54,420 nt of DNA from an uncultured Chloroflexota bacterium (GCA_902786265.1 CADACE010000031.1:1-54420); one strand, 5' to 3'; counted from the first letter of the stretch, positions 27,835 through 37,868 are shown. Translations and numbers: made by a program. The notes: generated by a model from the letters alone, not told the origin.

Positions 27835-27923
27835 GTGCAGAAATTCGTTGAATGAATTTATAAAATATAACGTGACAGACAGCAGCGGAAATCCGGACTG
27901 CAGGATAAAATTCAGGCGTTTTC

Positions 27924-29078
27924 TCAGAAATGAAAATCAAAGGAGCCGCTGTTTTTATTGATGTATTTTGGGTAGTAAAGCATGATCACAATATCCGGAT
28001 CATATTCTTCAATCAGCTCCGGCTTGAGATCTCCGATATATCCGTCCAATATCGTGTACACTTCGCTGAATTGCATAAGTAAATAAGGAACCACGGCTCT
28101 GGCATAGGAATCGGAGATCATCATGACTTTTACATCATTCGTACTATTAAGATTTTTGTAATGTCCTGCAAAAGCCGGTCCGCCCATTGCATAATCGTAT
28201 GCATACCGGGCAGAAATATCCCGATTTTCCAAATATTCAGGCGTAAAGAAATAATCATAAACATTCCCGACTTTTCCGGAGGAATCTTCAATTTTCGTTT
28301 CGAAATCCGGAGAAATGAAAACAAAATCATCCATCCCGGCAAAATAGATCCCCACCCGCTGTCCGCGGGACCCCAGCTGCCATTTTTCATGGAAAGTGAC
28401 ATTATAGTTTCCAATATCACTGATGCGCGGATCTATGACACAGCCTGTTTTTTCAGCAATATAATTCTCGAAAAATCGATATGCATAAAACGCGGCTTCT
28501 GTTGTCCAGTGATGGTCTGTTTTATAGACCATGCTGTAGGGTTCTATTCCGTCTGCGTTGATGATCTCGCGAAAGTCAACGGTTTCAATACCTGACTTCC
28601 GCATCCCGGAAAGCAGCCGGTCGAGATTATCGTTGCTGAAATCTTCCACGCCAACCGGTAATTCCGGATCATATTTGCTGACGGTATACGGCGGAACTGC
28701 AAACAGCAAAGAGGTCCCTCTTTTTCCCAGATATTCATTGAAAGAAACTGTCCTGCTTACAAAATTCCCGATGATGTCATCCGGGCACCGTTCCAGTGTT
28801 TCTGTCAGATATCCGTTATTGAGTTTTACGACTCCATTCATTTCCTGCTGTCCCAGGAATTTGCGAACCGCCCCGTTCAGGCTGACGAAAGCGAATTTCT
28901 GAAAAAATGTGGCAGCTATATCCGTTTCAAATTTATTCCCAAGTTCCGGTACCCATTCATTGTTGATCACCACATCATTGACACGGTAATTCACAAACCC
29001 GGCAAAACTCAAAATACCCAGACCAAACACAATTGCCAGGAATAATATTGTGAAAATTACAGCAGATGTTTTTTTCAT
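27924..29078 (-). CDS. DHHW/AlgJ-like SGNH protein, polysaccharide O-acetylation
   Basis: 384 residues. An N-terminal membrane helix (about 8-30) anchors a large extracytoplasmic domain. The motif [11 protein letters not shown] gives the name DHHW, and [10 protein letters not shown] near the end provides the nucleophilic Ser of an SGNH-type site. It starts 17 bp after the MBOAT gene on the same strand. In such pairs the MBOAT protein carries acetyl groups across the membrane and the DHHW/AlgJ-like protein transfers them to a polysaccharide. The polymer here is unknown; no glycosyltransferases are adjacent. Confidence 0.85.
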   Translation of the reverse strand: MKKTSAVIFTILFLAIVFGLGILSFAGFVNYRVNDVVINNEWVPELGNKFETDIAATFFQKFAFVSLNGAVRKFLGQQEMNGVVKLNNGYLTETLERCPDDIIGNFVSRTVSFNEYLGKRGTSLLFAVPPYTVSKYDPELPVGVEDFSNDNLDRLLSGMRKSGIETVDFREIINADGIEPYSMVYKTDHHWTTEAAFYAYRFFENYIAEKTGCVIDPRISDIGNYNVTFHEKWQLGSRGQRVGIYFAGMDDFVFISPDFETKIEDSSGKVGNVYDYFFTPEYLENRDISARYAYDYAMGGPAFAGHYKNLNSTNDVKVMMISDSYARAVVPYLLMQFSEVYTILDGYIGDLKPELIEEYDPDIVIMLYYPKYINKNSGSFDFHF

Positions 29079-29095
29079 AAGCGTTTTTCCGGTGA

Positions 29096-30505
29096 TCAGA
29101 AATTGAAATAAATAAACGGGTTATGAGCTCCGAGAATCAGAAACGAAACTGCCCACAGAAAAACCAGCCCGTACAGCAAAGGCTCAATGATATCTAATAA
29201 CGGGGAGGCTTTGGTTTTGCCGATCAATGTTTCCAATTTTTTTAAGATTGGTGCTGCAAAGAGAATACCAAGAAAGATATAAATGCCATATTCCCGCAGA
29301 TAAAGCTGCATGGAGGCATCCCATGAGAACCGGTGTACATAGATGCCAAGCATCGAAAGGCAGAAGCGCAGCCCGCTTCGAAGGGAAGGCGAATTGAACA
29401 TGACCCAGCCCCAGTTCACACACAAAAGGGTAATGATCTGCCAGATGATCCGCAGTAACCGGCTTTTCCGTTCAGAAGGTTTGAGCAGATATTTTTCAAA
29501 AACCAGCAAAACAAAATAGCCAAGACCCCAAAAGATGAATGTGAAATTGGCTCCGTGCCAGATGCCTGTCAGCAGCCAGACGACAAGCATATTGCGTATG
29601 GTTTTAACAGCTGAACCATACGATCCTCCGAGAGGGATATACACATAATCCCGGAACCATTGGCTCAGGGAAATATGCCATCTGCGCCAGAATTCAGTAA
29701 CAGTTTGGGAAATATAAGGATAATTAAAGTTCTCCGCAAAGGTAAAGCCAAACATTTTCCCCAAACCGATCGCCATATCCGAATAGCCGGAAAAATCATA
29801 AAAAATCTGCAGACTAAAGCAGACGGAACCAAGCCAGAGGACCAACGGATTTACCGTGGTGAACTGCATCCCAAACACTTCTTCCGCAACGATGGCGAGA
29901 TTATTTGCCAGGATCACCTTTTTGGAGAACCCAAGGAAAAAGCGTTTCACACCCTCTCCGAAGAGCAGCACGCTGCTGTGACGGTTTGAGATCTGTTCTT
30001 CGATATCATGATAGCGTACGATCGGTCCGGCGACCAGCTGCGGGAAGAAACTGATGTACAGAGCCACATACAACGGGTTTTTCTGTACTTTTACCGTCCC
30101 GCGGTAAACATCAATAACATAGGACATGGCCTGAAATGTAAAAAATGATATTCCGATCGGCAGCACAATGTCAAGCGTATGAAATCCGGTACGGAACAGG
30201 CTGTTGACGATGGAGATACCGAAGTTCAGGTATTTATAAACGAAAAGTATGCCCACATTGAGGATGACACTGATAATTAATAACAATTTTGCCTGTTTCC
30301 GGCAACGGTCGATCAGCAGTGCGATCCCGTAGTTCAGTGCGATGGACAAAGCCATAATAAAGACAAATTTCGGCTCTCCATAGGCATAAAAGCACAAACT
30401 TGCGGCAAGAAGTATATAATTCCGGAACTTTCCCTTTACCGGATAATAAATCATCAGGACAAGAGGCAGAAAGTAGAATGTGAAAAGTAAACTGGAAAAA
30501 ACCAT
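29096..30505 (-). CDS. MBOAT family O-acyltransferase (AlgI/DltB-like)
   Basis: 469 residues with about ten hydrophobic segments. ATG 30505 has GGGGGA upstream. Typical features are SFFPQLVAGPIVRY, FCFTAENFNYPY-like FAENFNYPYIS, EFWRRWHISLS, and the catalytic His in LTGIWHGANFTF. It belongs to the AlgI group of membrane-bound O-acyltransferases that deliver acetyl (or acyl) groups for cell-surface polysaccharides. It is the first gene of an operon with the DHHW gene. Confidence 0.92.
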   Translation of the reverse strand: MVFSSLLFTFYFLPLVLMIYYPVKGKFRNYILLAASLCFYAYGEPKFVFIMALSIALNYGIALLIDRCRKQAKLLLIISVILNVGILFVYKYLNFGISIVNSLFRTGFHTLDIVLPIGISFFTFQAMSYVIDVYRGTVKVQKNPLYVALYISFFPQLVAGPIVRYHDIEEQISNRHSSVLLFGEGVKRFFLGFSKKVILANNLAIVAEEVFGMQFTTVNPLVLWLGSVCFSLQIFYDFSGYSDMAIGLGKMFGFTFAENFNYPYISQTVTEFWRRWHISLSQWFRDYVYIPLGGSYGSAVKTIRNMLVVWLLTGIWHGANFTFIFWGLGYFVLLVFEKYLLKPSERKSRLLRIIWQIITLLCVNWGWVMFNSPSLRSGLRFCLSMLGIYVHRFSWDASMQLYLREYGIYIFLGILFAAPILKKLETLIGKTKASPLLDIIEPLLYGLVFLWAVSFLILGAHNPFIYFNF

Positions 30506-30640
30506 CTTCCCCCAAAAAAGATGCAGTTAAACAGCCGGTTCAGGTTTATTTTACCGTAAATAAGATATTCATAATTGAATTTATGCCATCTGACCATATA
30601 TGATTTGAAGTATACTTACATGAGTAGAGGAACAATAAAC

Positions 30641-30940
30641 ATGAGAAAAACAGATAGCAGCAAAAAGCCGCAGCATTATAAATTTTTCTGCAACCGGGAC
30701 TGTGAATTTTTTCCCTGCCATCCCGGCGCGGATCCGGAACATTTCAACTGCCTGTTCTGTTACTGTCCGCTGTATGCACTCGGTGAGCGCTGCGGAGGAA
30801 ATTTTCGATATACAGATAAGGGCATCAAGGACTGCACCAACTGTCTGGTACCGCATATACCGGACAATTATAATCTGATCATCAGTCGTTTTTCGGAAAT
30901 AGCGGAGCTGGTGAAAAAAACTGATACACGGAATCCTTAA
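30641..30940 (+). CDS. Cysteine-rich small domain protein
   Basis: 99 residues from ATG 30641, which has GAGG upstream; the ATG at 30620 lacks a ribosome site. Eight or more Cys lie in FCNRDCEFFPCHP, FNCLFCYCPLYAL, ERCGG and DCTNCLVPH, a pattern matching the Cys-rich small domain family (PF04071 by memory). In other genomes this domain occurs alone or fused to cobalamin-related proteins. Probably binds zinc or an iron-sulfur cluster. No partner is visible here. Confidence 0.75.
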   Translation: MRKTDSSKKPQHYKFFCNRDCEFFPCHPGADPEHFNCLFCYCPLYALGERCGGNFRYTDKGIKDCTNCLVPHIPDNYNLIISRFSEIAELVKKTDTRNP

Positions 30941-30986
30941 AAAAAGAGCCTCGCAATATCTTCCTGAGAACTGAGGTGATCCATAG

Positions 30987-30992
30987 TATAAT
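30987..30992 (+). promoter_or_regulatory. -10 box (TATAAT)
   Basis: Perfect TATAAT 44 bp before ATG 31036. The -35 is not recognisable. AAGGAG at about 31026-31031 is the ribosome binding site. Confidence 0.4.
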
Positions 30993-31035
30993 TAAAACAT
31001 ACCGGACAAGACCGGATGAACAGATAAGGAGTCAT

Positions 31036-32376
31036 ATGAAAAATAAATTATTTATCGGATTATTACTGATTGCGTTGACTATCGCATTTACAGGCGTGAT
31101 CAATGCTGATAACGGTTATACATTTACTCTTTCAGAAGGTGCCAATAAAACAGATGATTCGGAATACTGGTACATGAAACTTTCAGCGCCGAAAATCAGC
31201 GGTATGGCTGATGAAAACGAACAGGCCGGGCTTAACCAATATTTCCTTGATTATCTGGACTGGGTCGCTGAAGGTTATGAAGAAGATAAAGCTTATTTTC
31301 TTGAAAATTATGAAGGCGACGAAATGCCGCGGTTCGGCTACGAATACTCGTATGATACGGTAACCGACAGTGCGGATTTTTTTGCTTTCAAAACCTCACT
31401 TTTCTATGCTGCCGGTTCTTCCATGACCGTCAATGAATACTGGACGCTGGATAAGCACAGCGGTAAGCAGGCTGAACTCAGTGATTTTGCCGATGAATGG
31501 CGTCTGACAGAAATTCGTAACATGATCATGGACGCAATGAAGCTGGAAAATGAAAACGGTGCCGGTTTCTGGGTCGAGGACGAAGAAAATTTCATTACAT
31601 CATTCTCATTTGCAGAGGAATATCACCACTGGTATATAAATGAGGCAGGGAACCTGGTTTTCACCTTCGACAAATATGAAATCGCTCCGGGCGCAATGGG
31701 CGAATCCTGCTTTGAAATCACCGGTGATAAGGCCGTTCTGGTTAAAGATGGCAAATACTCCTTCGATCTTTATGCCGGAGATAATTTCTCCGTCGAGGAA
31801 AAGAACTGGTTCATTAATGTGACTGTTCCGGTTGTCGGCGGGTTGGCAGACAAAGCGGAAGAAGAAGAGATGAATAAACATTTTGCCGAAACAGCTGAAA
31901 GTGTCAAAAGTGATTTCGAGAAAGACGTTGAATTCGCCCAAAAGAGCATCGCTGAAGGGAACGATCCTCATTTCGGCTATGAATATAATTATGAAATTAT
32001 GACCGATTCAGATGATTATTTCGCTTTCAAAACCTCAAAGTTTTTCGTTGCCGCATCTTCTTCTACGTCCAATGAATTCTGGACGCTTGACAAAAACACC
32101 GGGAAACTGCTGCAATGGCAGGACGTTGTTCCGGAAAGCGCGGAGAAATCGATCCATAACAAGATCCTTGCGGAAATGATCAAGGTCAACGCCAGCGGAC
32201 AGGGAATGTACTATACAAACGACAATTCACTGCAGGCAGCCCTGACAAATGTCCCGGGCTATCATCACTGGTATCTGAATGAAGACGGACAGCTGGTCAT
32301 CGTTTTCGATAAATATGAAGTAGCAGTCGGTGCGATGGGCAATCCTGAATTCGTTATTGATCTGGCTTCATTGTAG
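31036..32376 (+). CDS. Secreted protein with two DUF3298-like halves
   Basis: 446 residues from ATG 31036 with AAGGAG in front. Signal peptide in residues 1-24. Two homologous halves follow (about 25-235 and 245-446). Each contains FGYEY(S/N)Y, a SDxFAFKTS(L/K)F strand, NE(Y/F)WTLDK, YHHWY(I/L)NE and FDKYE(I/V)A.GAMG. The pattern fits DUF3298/DUF4163-type domains found in surface or spore-related proteins such as RsiV-like anti-sigma factors, but no transmembrane anchor or sigma partner is next to it. Function unknown. Confidence 0.75.
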   Translation: MKNKLFIGLLLIALTIAFTGVINADNGYTFTLSEGANKTDDSEYWYMKLSAPKISGMADENEQAGLNQYFLDYLDWVAEGYEEDKAYFLENYEGDEMPRFGYEYSYDTVTDSADFFAFKTSLFYAAGSSMTVNEYWTLDKHSGKQAELSDFADEWRLTEIRNMIMDAMKLENENGAGFWVEDEENFITSFSFAEEYHHWYINEAGNLVFTFDKYEIAPGAMGESCFEITGDKAVLVKDGKYSFDLYAGDNFSVEEKNWFINVTVPVVGGLADKAEEEEMNKHFAETAESVKSDFEKDVEFAQKSIAEGNDPHFGYEYNYEIMTDSDDYFAFKTSKFFVAASSSTSNEFWTLDKNTGKLLQWQDVVPESAEKSIHNKILAEMIKVNASGQGMYYTNDNSLQAALTNVPGYHHWYLNEDGQLVIVFDKYEVAVGAMGNPEFVIDLASL

Positions 32377-32418
32377 GAACTTCAAAACAGAATTCCGGGG
32401 TTTCACCTGAATGAGAAA

Positions 32419-32470
32419 TAAAGGGGCGGTTCCCGCGGGCTCAAGCTGAGCCGGAGGGACCGCCCCTTCT
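32419..32470. terminator. Bidirectional terminator
   Basis: AAGGGGCGGT pairs with ACCGCCCCTT (outer arms 32421-32430 and 32458-32467) around a CGGGCTCAAGCTGAGCCGG inner stem. It separates the convergent DUF3298-like gene and lpdA. A second hairpin GGTGTCTG / CAGACACC follows at about 32479-32502. Confidence 0.75.
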
Positions 32471-32528
32471 GATTGTCCGGTGTCTGTCGGTCACAGACAC
32501 CGCAATGGATATCTGTATTTGAAAATGG

Positions 32529-33911
32529 TTACCTGCTGATTTCCATCGCAGCTTCCATGATCACTTCAGAAAGCGTCGGGTGAGCGTGGACATTCAGGGC
32601 AATGTCCGCAGCCGTCATGTTATGCGCGGCCGCCAGAGAGAGCTCAGGAAGCAATTCACTGACTTCCGGACCAACCAGGACCGCTCCGATCAACGCGTTT
32701 GTTTCCGTGTCACAGAGCAGTTTGACCCAGCCTTCATTTTCACCCAGTCCCAATGCCTTTCCGTTAGCGATAAATCCCGCTTTGGATGTTTTATAAGCAA
32801 TTCCTGCCACTTTAGCGGATTCTTCCGTATAACCAAAAGAAGCTACCTGTGGATGGGAATAGGTTGCATGCGGCATCAGGTCGTACCGGAGCGGAGCAGG
32901 ATCTTTTCCTGCAGCCAAATCGCCCGCCAGCCTGCCCATGGCTTCCGCGGTATGGGCCAGCAGCACTTTTCCCGCCGCGTCACCGATCGCATATATATTC
33001 GGGACAGAGGTCCGGCACATATCATCGGTTTCGACCCAGCCGCGGGAGGTAAGCGAAACACCGGCTTTTTCCAATTTCAATTCCGGCGCGTTTGAGCGGA
33101 ATCCCACCACGATCACGACCTGGTCAGCAATCACAGTGCTTTCTTTATCATCCTGTTTGAGATGGACCATGACCCCATCCTCTGTTTTATCAACACCGCA
33201 GAGGGCAGTTCCGGTTTTGACTTTGATACCCTGCTTTTTGAATGACCTCTCCAATTCCGCACCGGCTTCCGCGTCTTCATTCGGCAGCAGATGGGACTGC
33301 ATTTCCACAATTGTCACGGCAGTCCCGTATCCGTTCCAGATAGTGGCAAACTCAACGCCGATCGCGCCGCCGCCGATGATAACGACCTGTTTCGGCAGTG
33401 TGGTCTGCAAAATTGCCTGACGGTAATTCAAAATCTTTTCCCCATCCGGAAGCATCCCGGGAATTTCTACCGGTTTTGTTCCGCAGGCAATGATGACCGA
33501 CTCGGCTGAGATGTCTTTTTCGCTTCCGTCATTCATAATTGCGTGAACGGTATGGGGATCGACAAATTCAGCTTTGCCGAAATATACATCCACGCCGGCA
33601 TTCTTCAGCAGGAAAGCCACTCCCTGATTGAGACGTTTTGATACCTTGCGGGATCTCTCAACGGCACTTCCGTAATCCAGGCTGAGGTTTTCACAGGAAA
33701 ACCCAAAGGTTTTGCTGTCTTTCCGCAGTGTCCGCGCGATTTCCGCGTTTTTCAGCAGCGATTTGGATGGAATACACCCGACATTCAGGCAAACCCCGCC
33801 CAGGCTTTCTTTTTCAATAACAGCCGTTTTCAGCCCGTTTTCAGCTGTCTGCAGAGCGGCTGTATATCCGCCCGGTCCCGCACCGATCACGATCACATCA
33901 TAGTCACGCAT
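32529..33911 (-). CDS. lpdA: Dihydrolipoyl dehydrogenase
   Basis: 460 residues; ATG 33911 behind GAAGGAGAATGAC. Rossmann motif GAGPGG (residues 10-15), redox-active disulfide in GGVCLNVGCIPSK (Cys41 and Cys46), a second nucleotide motif GGGAIG and the catalytic C-terminal HAHPTLSE. It reoxidises dihydrolipoyl groups of 2-oxo-acid dehydrogenases or the glycine cleavage system, passing electrons to NAD+. It is the last gene in a run with gatCAB (1 bp after gatB). No lipoyl partner complex is encoded in the window. Confidence 0.93.
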   Translation of the reverse strand: MRDYDVIVIGAGPGGYTAALQTAENGLKTAVIEKESLGGVCLNVGCIPSKSLLKNAEIARTLRKDSKTFGFSCENLSLDYGSAVERSRKVSKRLNQGVAFLLKNAGVDVYFGKAEFVDPHTVHAIMNDGSEKDISAESVIIACGTKPVEIPGMLPDGEKILNYRQAILQTTLPKQVVIIGGGAIGVEFATIWNGYGTAVTIVEMQSHLLPNEDAEAGAELERSFKKQGIKVKTGTALCGVDKTEDGVMVHLKQDDKESTVIADQVVIVVGFRSNAPELKLEKAGVSLTSRGWVETDDMCRTSVPNIYAIGDAAGKVLLAHTAEAMGRLAGDLAAGKDPAPLRYDLMPHATYSHPQVASFGYTEESAKVAGIAYKTSKAGFIANGKALGLGENEGWVKLLCDTETNALIGAVLVGPEVSELLPELSLAAAHNMTAADIALNVHAHPTLSEVIMEAAMEISR

Positions 33912-33912
33912 G

Positions 33913-35373
33913 TCATTCTCCTTCTGAATTCACAGGGCAAATACTGAGCATTTCCTTCAGGATCTGCCCTGTCAGTTTCGCATCTGCTTTTCCTTTTGAT
34001 TCCCGCATTACCTGCCCGGTAAACCAGGCAAGCAGTGTTTCTTTTCCTGCCAGATAGGAATTTACTTCCTTTGGATGTCCGTCGATAATATTCCGGCAGA
34101 TCGACCGAATGGCTTCACTGTCATTCACCATCGCCAGATTCTGTTCCTGTACGATTTCAGCCGGTCTTTTCCCGCTGTCCTGAACCATATCTGCCAGTTG
34201 TTTGCCGACAGCCGGACTGACTGTTTTATTCTCAACAAGGGAAATAATATCCGCAAGGTCTTTCGGCTGGATCTTCAGTTTTCCGGCGCTGCAGCCGCTG
34301 CCATGGATAATGCGCAGGATCTCATTCATCATCCAGTTTGATACCTTCTTGGGATCCGCTGAACCGGCTTTCAGTGTGTCTTCAAAATATTCGGATGTTT
34401 CCCGGTCCGCGGTCAGCAGCTTTGCGTCATAAGACGGCAGGTCATATTCACTCATAAACCGTTTGCGGCGTTCCCACGGCAGCTCCGGCATATCTTTCCG
34501 GATCGCTTCGATCCGCGCATCGGAAATCACCACAGGCATCAGGTTCGGTTCCCGGAAAAACCGGTAATCCACATTGTCTTCCTTGGAACGCATTTTCCGC
34601 AATTCTTTGGCGTCATTATCCCATTCGATCGTCCATTGTTCCACACTGTGACCGGCTTCAAGCTCTCTGATCTGGCGTTCGATCTCAAAGCTGATCGCTT
34701 TTCTTACCGCTTCGATGGAATTGATATTTTTGATCTCACATTTCCTGCCCGGATGGTCTGCCCCTTTCGGTGCGACAGAGACATTGGCATCACAGCGCAG
34801 CTGGGCTTTCTCCATGTTGCCTTCCGAAACATCGATCCAACGGATCAGCTGCCTGAGCTGCATCAGGTAAGCCGCTGCTTCATCCGCGGAATGCAGGTCC
34901 GGTTTTGTAACCATTTCGACTAACGGGACACCGCTGCGGTTCAGGTCGATCAACCTTACGCCGCCTTCATTCCGTGTTTTCCCCGCGTCTTCCTCCATGT
35001 GAAGGTTGTCAATATGCACACGGATACGGTTCCCGTCTTCCATTTCCACATCAAGAAAACCGCCGGTGCCGATTGGCTGGTCATTCTGTGTCACCTGATA
35101 ACCGTTCGGCATATCCGCATAAAGGTAATTCTTGCGGTCAAAATATGAAACCTTATTGACATTCGCATTTACGGACAGGCACAGACGGACCGCCTTGCGG
35201 ACCATTTCCGCATTCGGAGAGGGCAGGGCGCCGGGCTGCCCGGTACAAATCGGACAGATATTGCTGTTGGGTGTATCATTCCAGGAGTCCGCCCTGCAGG
35301 AACAAAATGCTTTTGTTTTTGTGTTCAGCTGAATGTGCGTCTCCAGCCCGATCGTTGCAAGATATTCCGTCAT
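33913..35373 (-). CDS. gatB: Asp-tRNA(Asn)/Glu-tRNA(Gln) amidotransferase subunit B
   Basis: 486 residues. IGLETHIQLNTKTKAFC, CPICTGQPGALP, DRKNYLYADMPNGYQ and DLNRSGVPLVEM are hallmark GatB strings, and the C-terminal YqeY-like tail is present. With GatC and GatA it amidates misacylated Glu-tRNA(Gln) or Asp-tRNA(Asn). Start ATG 35373 overlaps the last 4 bp of gatA, so translation is coupled. Confidence 0.97.
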   Translation of the reverse strand: MTEYLATIGLETHIQLNTKTKAFCSCRADSWNDTPNSNICPICTGQPGALPSPNAEMVRKAVRLCLSVNANVNKVSYFDRKNYLYADMPNGYQVTQNDQPIGTGGFLDVEMEDGNRIRVHIDNLHMEEDAGKTRNEGGVRLIDLNRSGVPLVEMVTKPDLHSADEAAAYLMQLRQLIRWIDVSEGNMEKAQLRCDANVSVAPKGADHPGRKCEIKNINSIEAVRKAISFEIERQIRELEAGHSVEQWTIEWDNDAKELRKMRSKEDNVDYRFFREPNLMPVVISDARIEAIRKDMPELPWERRKRFMSEYDLPSYDAKLLTADRETSEYFEDTLKAGSADPKKVSNWMMNEILRIIHGSGCSAGKLKIQPKDLADIISLVENKTVSPAVGKQLADMVQDSGKRPAEIVQEQNLAMVNDSEAIRSICRNIIDGHPKEVNSYLAGKETLLAWFTGQVMRESKGKADAKLTGQILKEMLSICPVNSEGE

Positions 35374-36890
35374 ACAGCCCCCCGGGAATCCTTCATCAGC
35401 TGCTCAACGGCATATGCAGCCCGAAGAATTTTATCTTCACAATAATCATATCCCGCTGCCTGGATCCCGATCGGCAGTCCCGATGCTGTAAAACCGGCAG
35501 GGAACGAAATTCCCGGCGTTCCCGCAAAATTCATCGGGGACGTGAATTGATCCGCATACCGGATCAGCAGCGGATCGCAGTCTTTTCTGTCAAAGCGGAA
35601 AGCGGGAACCGGAGTCGAGGGAGTAAGAAGTACATCCAGCCGATATTCGCCCTTGGGATCAAAGACCCGGTCATAATCACTGCGGATCAAAGCCCGTGCG
35701 CGCTGTGCCCGCCGGTAGTATTTTTCATAGAACTCCTTTTGACTCAGGAACAGACCGGAGAGAATTCTCAGTTTTACTTCATGTCCGAAGCCCTCTTCCC
35801 GGGATTTCGCGAAAAGATCATACATATCCTGTGCCTGCTGTGAGGATGGTCTCCCGTATTTCAGGCCATCATACCGCTGCAGATTGGAATAAGCCTCAAT
35901 GCGGGAAATGACAAAATAAGCCGGTACCGAGTATTTTGTATTGGTCATGGGAACATCGGTGATGATCTCAGCTCCTGCTTTTTCCAAAAGTGCGGCAGTT
36001 TGTTCCAGCGCCGCGGTTATTTCAGGATCAATGGGAACGTTATCAAAATCACCCTTTTCGTTCATGATCGTCAGTTGTAAAAGATCCGGTGAAATTCCTA
36101 TCCTCATCCCGCATACACCGCGTTTTAATTCTTCCGCATAGTCCGGGACAGGAACTTTGGCAGTCACATTATCCCTGTGGTCGAAACCGGACAGAGCATT
36201 CATTGCCAGTGCCGCGTCTTTGACAGAGCGTGTAATCGGCCCGACCGTATCCATTGAGGAGGCAAAAGCAAGCACACCCCAGCGGGATACCCGTCCATAG
36301 GTTGGTTTCAATCCGACAACACCGCAGAATGCGGCAGGTTCGCGGATCGATCCGCCTGTATCCGTCCCGAGGGAAATCGCCCCGGCACCGGAAGCAACAG
36401 CAGCGGCAGATCCGCTTGAGGAACCGCCCGTCGTTCGTTCAAAGTCATAAGGATTGCATGGGACCGGCTGCCATGCGGAATTTTCGCCTGTCCCGCCCAT
36501 GGCGAATTCATCGCAATTGGTCTTTCCGAACAGGATCGCTCCGGCCTTCTCCATGCGTTCAACAGCAGCGGCATTATACGGAGGCAGCCATCCGCTGAGA
36601 ATTCGGGAACCGCCTGTTGTACGAATATTCCGGGTGCAAAATACATCTTTTGCTGTATAGGGAACTCCCGCAAGCGGTCCGGCCTCTTCCCCGGCTGACA
36701 GCTTCCGATCTGTTTCGCAGGCTTTTTCTTTCGCCTCTTTTTCACAAAAGGTCACAAAAGCATGGGTGTTTTTATTCGTTTCGGCCGCGTGCTCCAGAAC
36801 CGCGGCCAGCAGCTCACTTGCAGATATCTGTCCGGTCCGTACCAAATGAGCCTGCTCCCAGGCAGTGAGATGTACGAACTCTTTATTCAT
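35370..36890 (-). CDS. gatA: Asp-tRNA(Asn)/Glu-tRNA(Gln) amidotransferase subunit A
   Basis: 506 residues. Amidase-signature enzyme: Lys in GVPYTAKDVF, and the Gly/Ser-rich TGGSSSGSAAAVASG with the cis-Ser and nucleophilic Ser. It releases ammonia from glutamine or asparagine and passes it to GatB. ATG 36890 overlaps gatC by 4 bp and has GAGGATCGC in front. Confidence 0.97.
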   Translation of the reverse strand: MNKEFVHLTAWEQAHLVRTGQISASELLAAVLEHAAETNKNTHAFVTFCEKEAKEKACETDRKLSAGEEAGPLAGVPYTAKDVFCTRNIRTTGGSRILSGWLPPYNAAAVERMEKAGAILFGKTNCDEFAMGGTGENSAWQPVPCNPYDFERTTGGSSSGSAAAVASGAGAISLGTDTGGSIREPAAFCGVVGLKPTYGRVSRWGVLAFASSMDTVGPITRSVKDAALAMNALSGFDHRDNVTAKVPVPDYAEELKRGVCGMRIGISPDLLQLTIMNEKGDFDNVPIDPEITAALEQTAALLEKAGAEIITDVPMTNTKYSVPAYFVISRIEAYSNLQRYDGLKYGRPSSQQAQDMYDLFAKSREEGFGHEVKLRILSGLFLSQKEFYEKYYRRAQRARALIRSDYDRVFDPKGEYRLDVLLTPSTPVPAFRFDRKDCDPLLIRYADQFTSPMNFAGTPGISFPAGFTASGLPIGIQAAGYDYCEDKILRAAYAVEQLMKDSRGAV

Positions 36891-37231
36891 GCGATCCTCT
36901 GGTGGGGGACATCGGGTGAAACGATATAATTATCCTGCAGTAAAGGTGCCTGTGCGGTAATCTCGGCAGTGTTTTCAAAAGGGATCCACTCATCTTCTCT
37001 CAGTTCGCAGCGAATTTCCTGCGGATATGGATTCCCGTGAATAACAGCGTCGATCCCCTGAGGGAGTGGGATCGCTTCCAGCTGCCGGATGATTTTTAAT
37101 TGGTCATTCAAATCCGCCAGAAGCTGAGCAGCCTCATCCGCTGATAATTTCAATGCGGCAGTTTGGACCAGTCTGTTAAATATCGGTAATGCAGCCAACT
37201 GTTCTTTATCGTCTTTTTCCATACTATACAT
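36887..37231 (-). CDS. gatC: Asp-tRNA(Asn)/Glu-tRNA(Gln) amidotransferase subunit C
   Basis: About 114 residues. The LKLSADEAAQLLADLNDQL helix and PHQRIA-type end (DVPHQRIA, compare DVP..R in GatC) fit. It is a small scaffold that stabilises GatA on GatB. ATG 37231 or 37222 is preferred; an upstream start at 37291 adds a basic tail that is not typical. It heads the operon gatC-gatA-gatB-lpdA. Confidence 0.85.
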   Translation of the reverse strand: MYSMEKDDKEQLAALPIFNRLVQTAALKLSADEAAQLLADLNDQLKIIRQLEAIPLPQGIDAVIHGNPYPQEIRCELREDEWIPFENTAEITAQAPLLQDNYIVSPDVPHQRIA

Positions 37232-37385
37232 TGTACCAAATAAGAAAAATTTCTCATCAAAAACGCGGGTTTTTCCTTTATTTATTATCAAAAAATTTTA
37301 TGGGACAAAATATAAAAAATGGGAAAAAATTATTATTGTTGACATTGTACTTTTTTGATTCAATTTCTTAATTTTGTGATATAAA

Positions 37386-37510
37386 TAACGAATGTGTTAA
37401 GCGAATCCGATTTATCAGAAGACTTGCGGGTGGTTCTTTATGCACAGTTTTTCTCACGGGTTTCCAAAGGCATCTCCCTTTTAGGGGAAAAAATCAGGAG
37501 AAGGTTAATA
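37386..37510 (+). promoter_or_regulatory. Long 5' leader of the cold-shock gene
   Basis: About 125 nt lie between a -10-like TATAAA (37380-37385) and the ATG at 37511. The leader contains TCTCCCTTTTAGGGGA and other short stems and ends with AGGAGAAGG. Long structured leaders are usual for cold-induced csp genes, where they act as thermosensors; that role here is by analogy. Confidence 0.4.
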
Positions 37511-37720
37511 ATGAGTGAAACATTAAAAGGTACAGTCAAGTGGTTCAATGAAGCCAAAGGATATGGTTTTCTGTCACAGCCGGAAGGTGAAGACATTTTT
37601 GTTCATTACACTGCAATTCAGGGAAATGGTTTCCGCACACTGAAAGAAGGTCAGGAAGTTGAATTTACCGTTGATCGCGGGCCCAAAGGTTTGCAGGCAA
37701 GCAATGTAACAATTCTTTGA
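37511..37720 (+). CDS. Cold-shock protein (CspA family)
   Basis: 69 residues; ATG 37511 follows [24 protein letters not shown] is RNP1-type and [10 protein letters not shown] is RNP2-type; the fold is a five-strand beta-barrel that binds single-stranded RNA or DNA. An upstream in-frame ATG at 37394 would add 39 residues without family support. Acts as an RNA chaperone; single gene with its own terminator. Confidence 0.95.
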   Translation: MSETLKGTVKWFNEAKGYGFLSQPEGEDIFVHYTAIQGNGFRTLKEGQEVEFTVDRGPKGLQASNVTIL

Positions 37721-37768
37721 TTTTCGGCTGCAGCAGTCGATCAATACATGAATCCAGATGTACAACAA

Positions 37769-37800
37769 AAAAACGGCTTGTAAAAAGCCGTTTTCATTTT
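37769..37800 (+). terminator. Rho-independent terminator after the cold-shock gene
   Basis: AAAACGGCTT pairs with AAGCCGTTTT; the T run follows directly (TTTTCATTTT). Confidence 0.9.
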
Positions 37801-37868
37801 AAATACCATCCGGAATGAAAAAACATGCTGAATTTTACGCGAATTATCTGAGAGCCCTTGATTTTTTT

